Shown in pieces: positions 63,468 to 64,000 of a DNA stretch of 64,000 nt. How positions within the stretch are numbered: the stretch's first letter is position 1; the number at the start of each line of letters is the position of its first letter. A model generated the notes under the pieces. The model saw only the letters and a program-made list of their open reading frames with translations. It was not told where the DNA came from and searched no databases. The translations under genes were made by a program, and so were the position numbers. This DNA is from Pedobacter changchengzhani (GTDB lineage: Bacteria > Bacteroidota > Bacteroidia > Sphingobacteriales > Sphingobacteriaceae), in NCBI RefSeq assembly GCF_004354365.1, contig NZ_SJCY01000006.1, positions 62,001 to 126,000 on the forward strand. Reading direction: 5' to 3'.

Positions 63468-64000
63468 GGGTGTGTAAAATAAACTGTGTCATTCTAAATT
63501 AATGCTGCTCAAGCGCTTTCTTAGTTCAAATCTAATATCATTCTATCAGGAAACCAAATGGCGAGTTTTTGAGCAGTTGTAGCCCAGTTGCTCAAAGGCA
63601 TTGTCCATTTCTCGCTAATGTTTCTTTGAGCTAGATAAATCAGCTTTAAAAGAGCCATGTCTGAAGTAAACGCACCTTTGGTTTTCGTCACTTTCCTAAC
63701 CTGTCTATGAAAACCTTCTATGGTATTTGTAGTGTATATCAACTTTCGTATTACGGCATCATAACGAAAATAGGTGGTGAGTTTTGACCAATTCCTACGC
63801 CAGGATTCTAAGACTTTCTCATACTTTTTACCCCATTTTTCATCAAGTTCATCGAGCCTTAATTCTGCCAGTTCAAGTGTTTCTGCTTGATAAACGGGCT
63901 TTAGATCTTTCATAAACGACTTTTGATCTTTGGAGGCAACATATTTTAGACTGTTTCGGATCTGGTGTACAATGCAGGTCTGTATTTCTGTCTGCGGAAA
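63468..64000 (-). mobile_element. IS256-family insertion sequence (partial)
   Basis: One end of an insertion sequence. The likely terminal inverted repeat GGGTGTGTAAAATAAACTGT starts at 63468, about 53 bp outside the transposase stop. The other end lies beyond the window, so length, the second repeat and any target duplication cannot be checked. Confidence 0.75.
63521..64000 (-). CDS. IS256-family transposase (C-terminal part, cut by the window edge)
   Basis: The frame is open from 64000 to a stop at 63521. It begins FPQTEIQTCIVHQIRNSLKY, followed by FMKDLKPVYQAETLELAELRLDELDEKWGKKY and IYTTNTIEGFHRQVRKVTKTKGAFTSDMALLKLIYLAQRN. This is the C-terminal half of mutator/IS256 transposases, with the final catalytic Glu in TNTIEGFHRQ. 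The catalytic first Asp and the N-terminus are outside. The element moves by copy-out via a circular intermediate in this family. It looks intact as far as visible. Confidence 0.95.
   Translation of the reverse strand, partial: FPQTEIQTCIVHQIRNSLKYVASKDQKSFMKDLKPVYQAETLELAELRLDELDEKWGKKYEKVLESWRRNWSKLTTYFRYDAVIRKLIYTTNTIEGFHRQVRKVTKTKGAFTSDMALLKLIYLAQRNISEKWTMPLSNWATTAQKLAIWFPDRMILDLN

Overview
The window is AT-rich chromosomal DNA from a member of the Bacteroidota, most likely a Pedobacter-like Sphingobacteriaceae. Signs of this are the PUR/DUF3276 protein, the short Bacteroidota-type arginine decarboxylase, CtlX, the nusB-DUF1573-yajC and YbbR-coaE blocks, DUF5522, and promoter-like TAnnTTTG elements close to several starts. 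No rRNA, tRNA or CRISPR array was recognised.

Layout. 0-9 kb: housekeeping and transport genes (LOG phosphoribohydrolase, SSS symporter, RecR, SDR, esterase, MgtE, HAD, YchF, DUF5362). 9.6-18.8 kb: PUR protein, ABC exporter, leucine-type dehydrogenase, nusB-DUF1573-yajC, YbbR-coaE, an MBL-fold exonuclease-like protein and a small DUF5522 gene. 18.8-25.3 kb: Uma2 remnant, ZIP transporter, PAP2, methyltransferase, GlmM, cysteine desulfurase, BioA. 25.3-31.3 kb: an accessory island with a ~1610-residue SF1 helicase-nuclease ending in a GreA/GreB-type domain, preceded by a small gene and a GNAT-like gene. 31.4-49.1 kb: VOC protein, exonuclease/GIY-YIG protein, outer membrane protein, DUF421, lysoplasmalogenase, PBP1C, TPR lipoprotein, SpeA, a broken lipoprotein gene, a RelE-type toxin-antitoxin pair, PhnA, a four-copy ~137-bp tandem repeat, CtlX plus arginine deiminase, and CotH. 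49.4-55.6 kb: ArgS, two GreA/GreB-like proteins, an AI-2E family transporter, MnmE. 55.9-63.3 kb: a tight five-gene operon. 63.5-64 kb: the end of an IS256-family insertion sequence cut by the window edge.

The most notable system is the 55.9-63.3 kb operon directly behind mnmE. Its first three genes look like SspB (DUF4007), SspC (P-loop ATPase) and SspD (PP-loop PAPS-reductase/DndC type), the single-strand DNA phosphorothioation module. The next two genes, coupled by an 8-nt gap and an ATGA overlap, encode a MutL/MORC-like GHKL ATPase and a small GIY-YIG-type nuclease. No sspA or sspE is present locally, so the GHKL/GIY-YIG pair is the candidate restriction arm. A housekeeping-type cysteine desulfurase at 22.8 kb could supply sulfur in trans. 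The second notable item is the helicase-nuclease-GreA fusion at 25.6-30.4 kb.

The intergenic regions are unusually rich in short dispersed repeats: palindromes, CTC/ACT-rich tracts, and a CCCCT/AGGGG element whose edge forms the stop codon of three separate genes. One such repeat lies in frame inside bioA and another supplies the last codons of pbpC.
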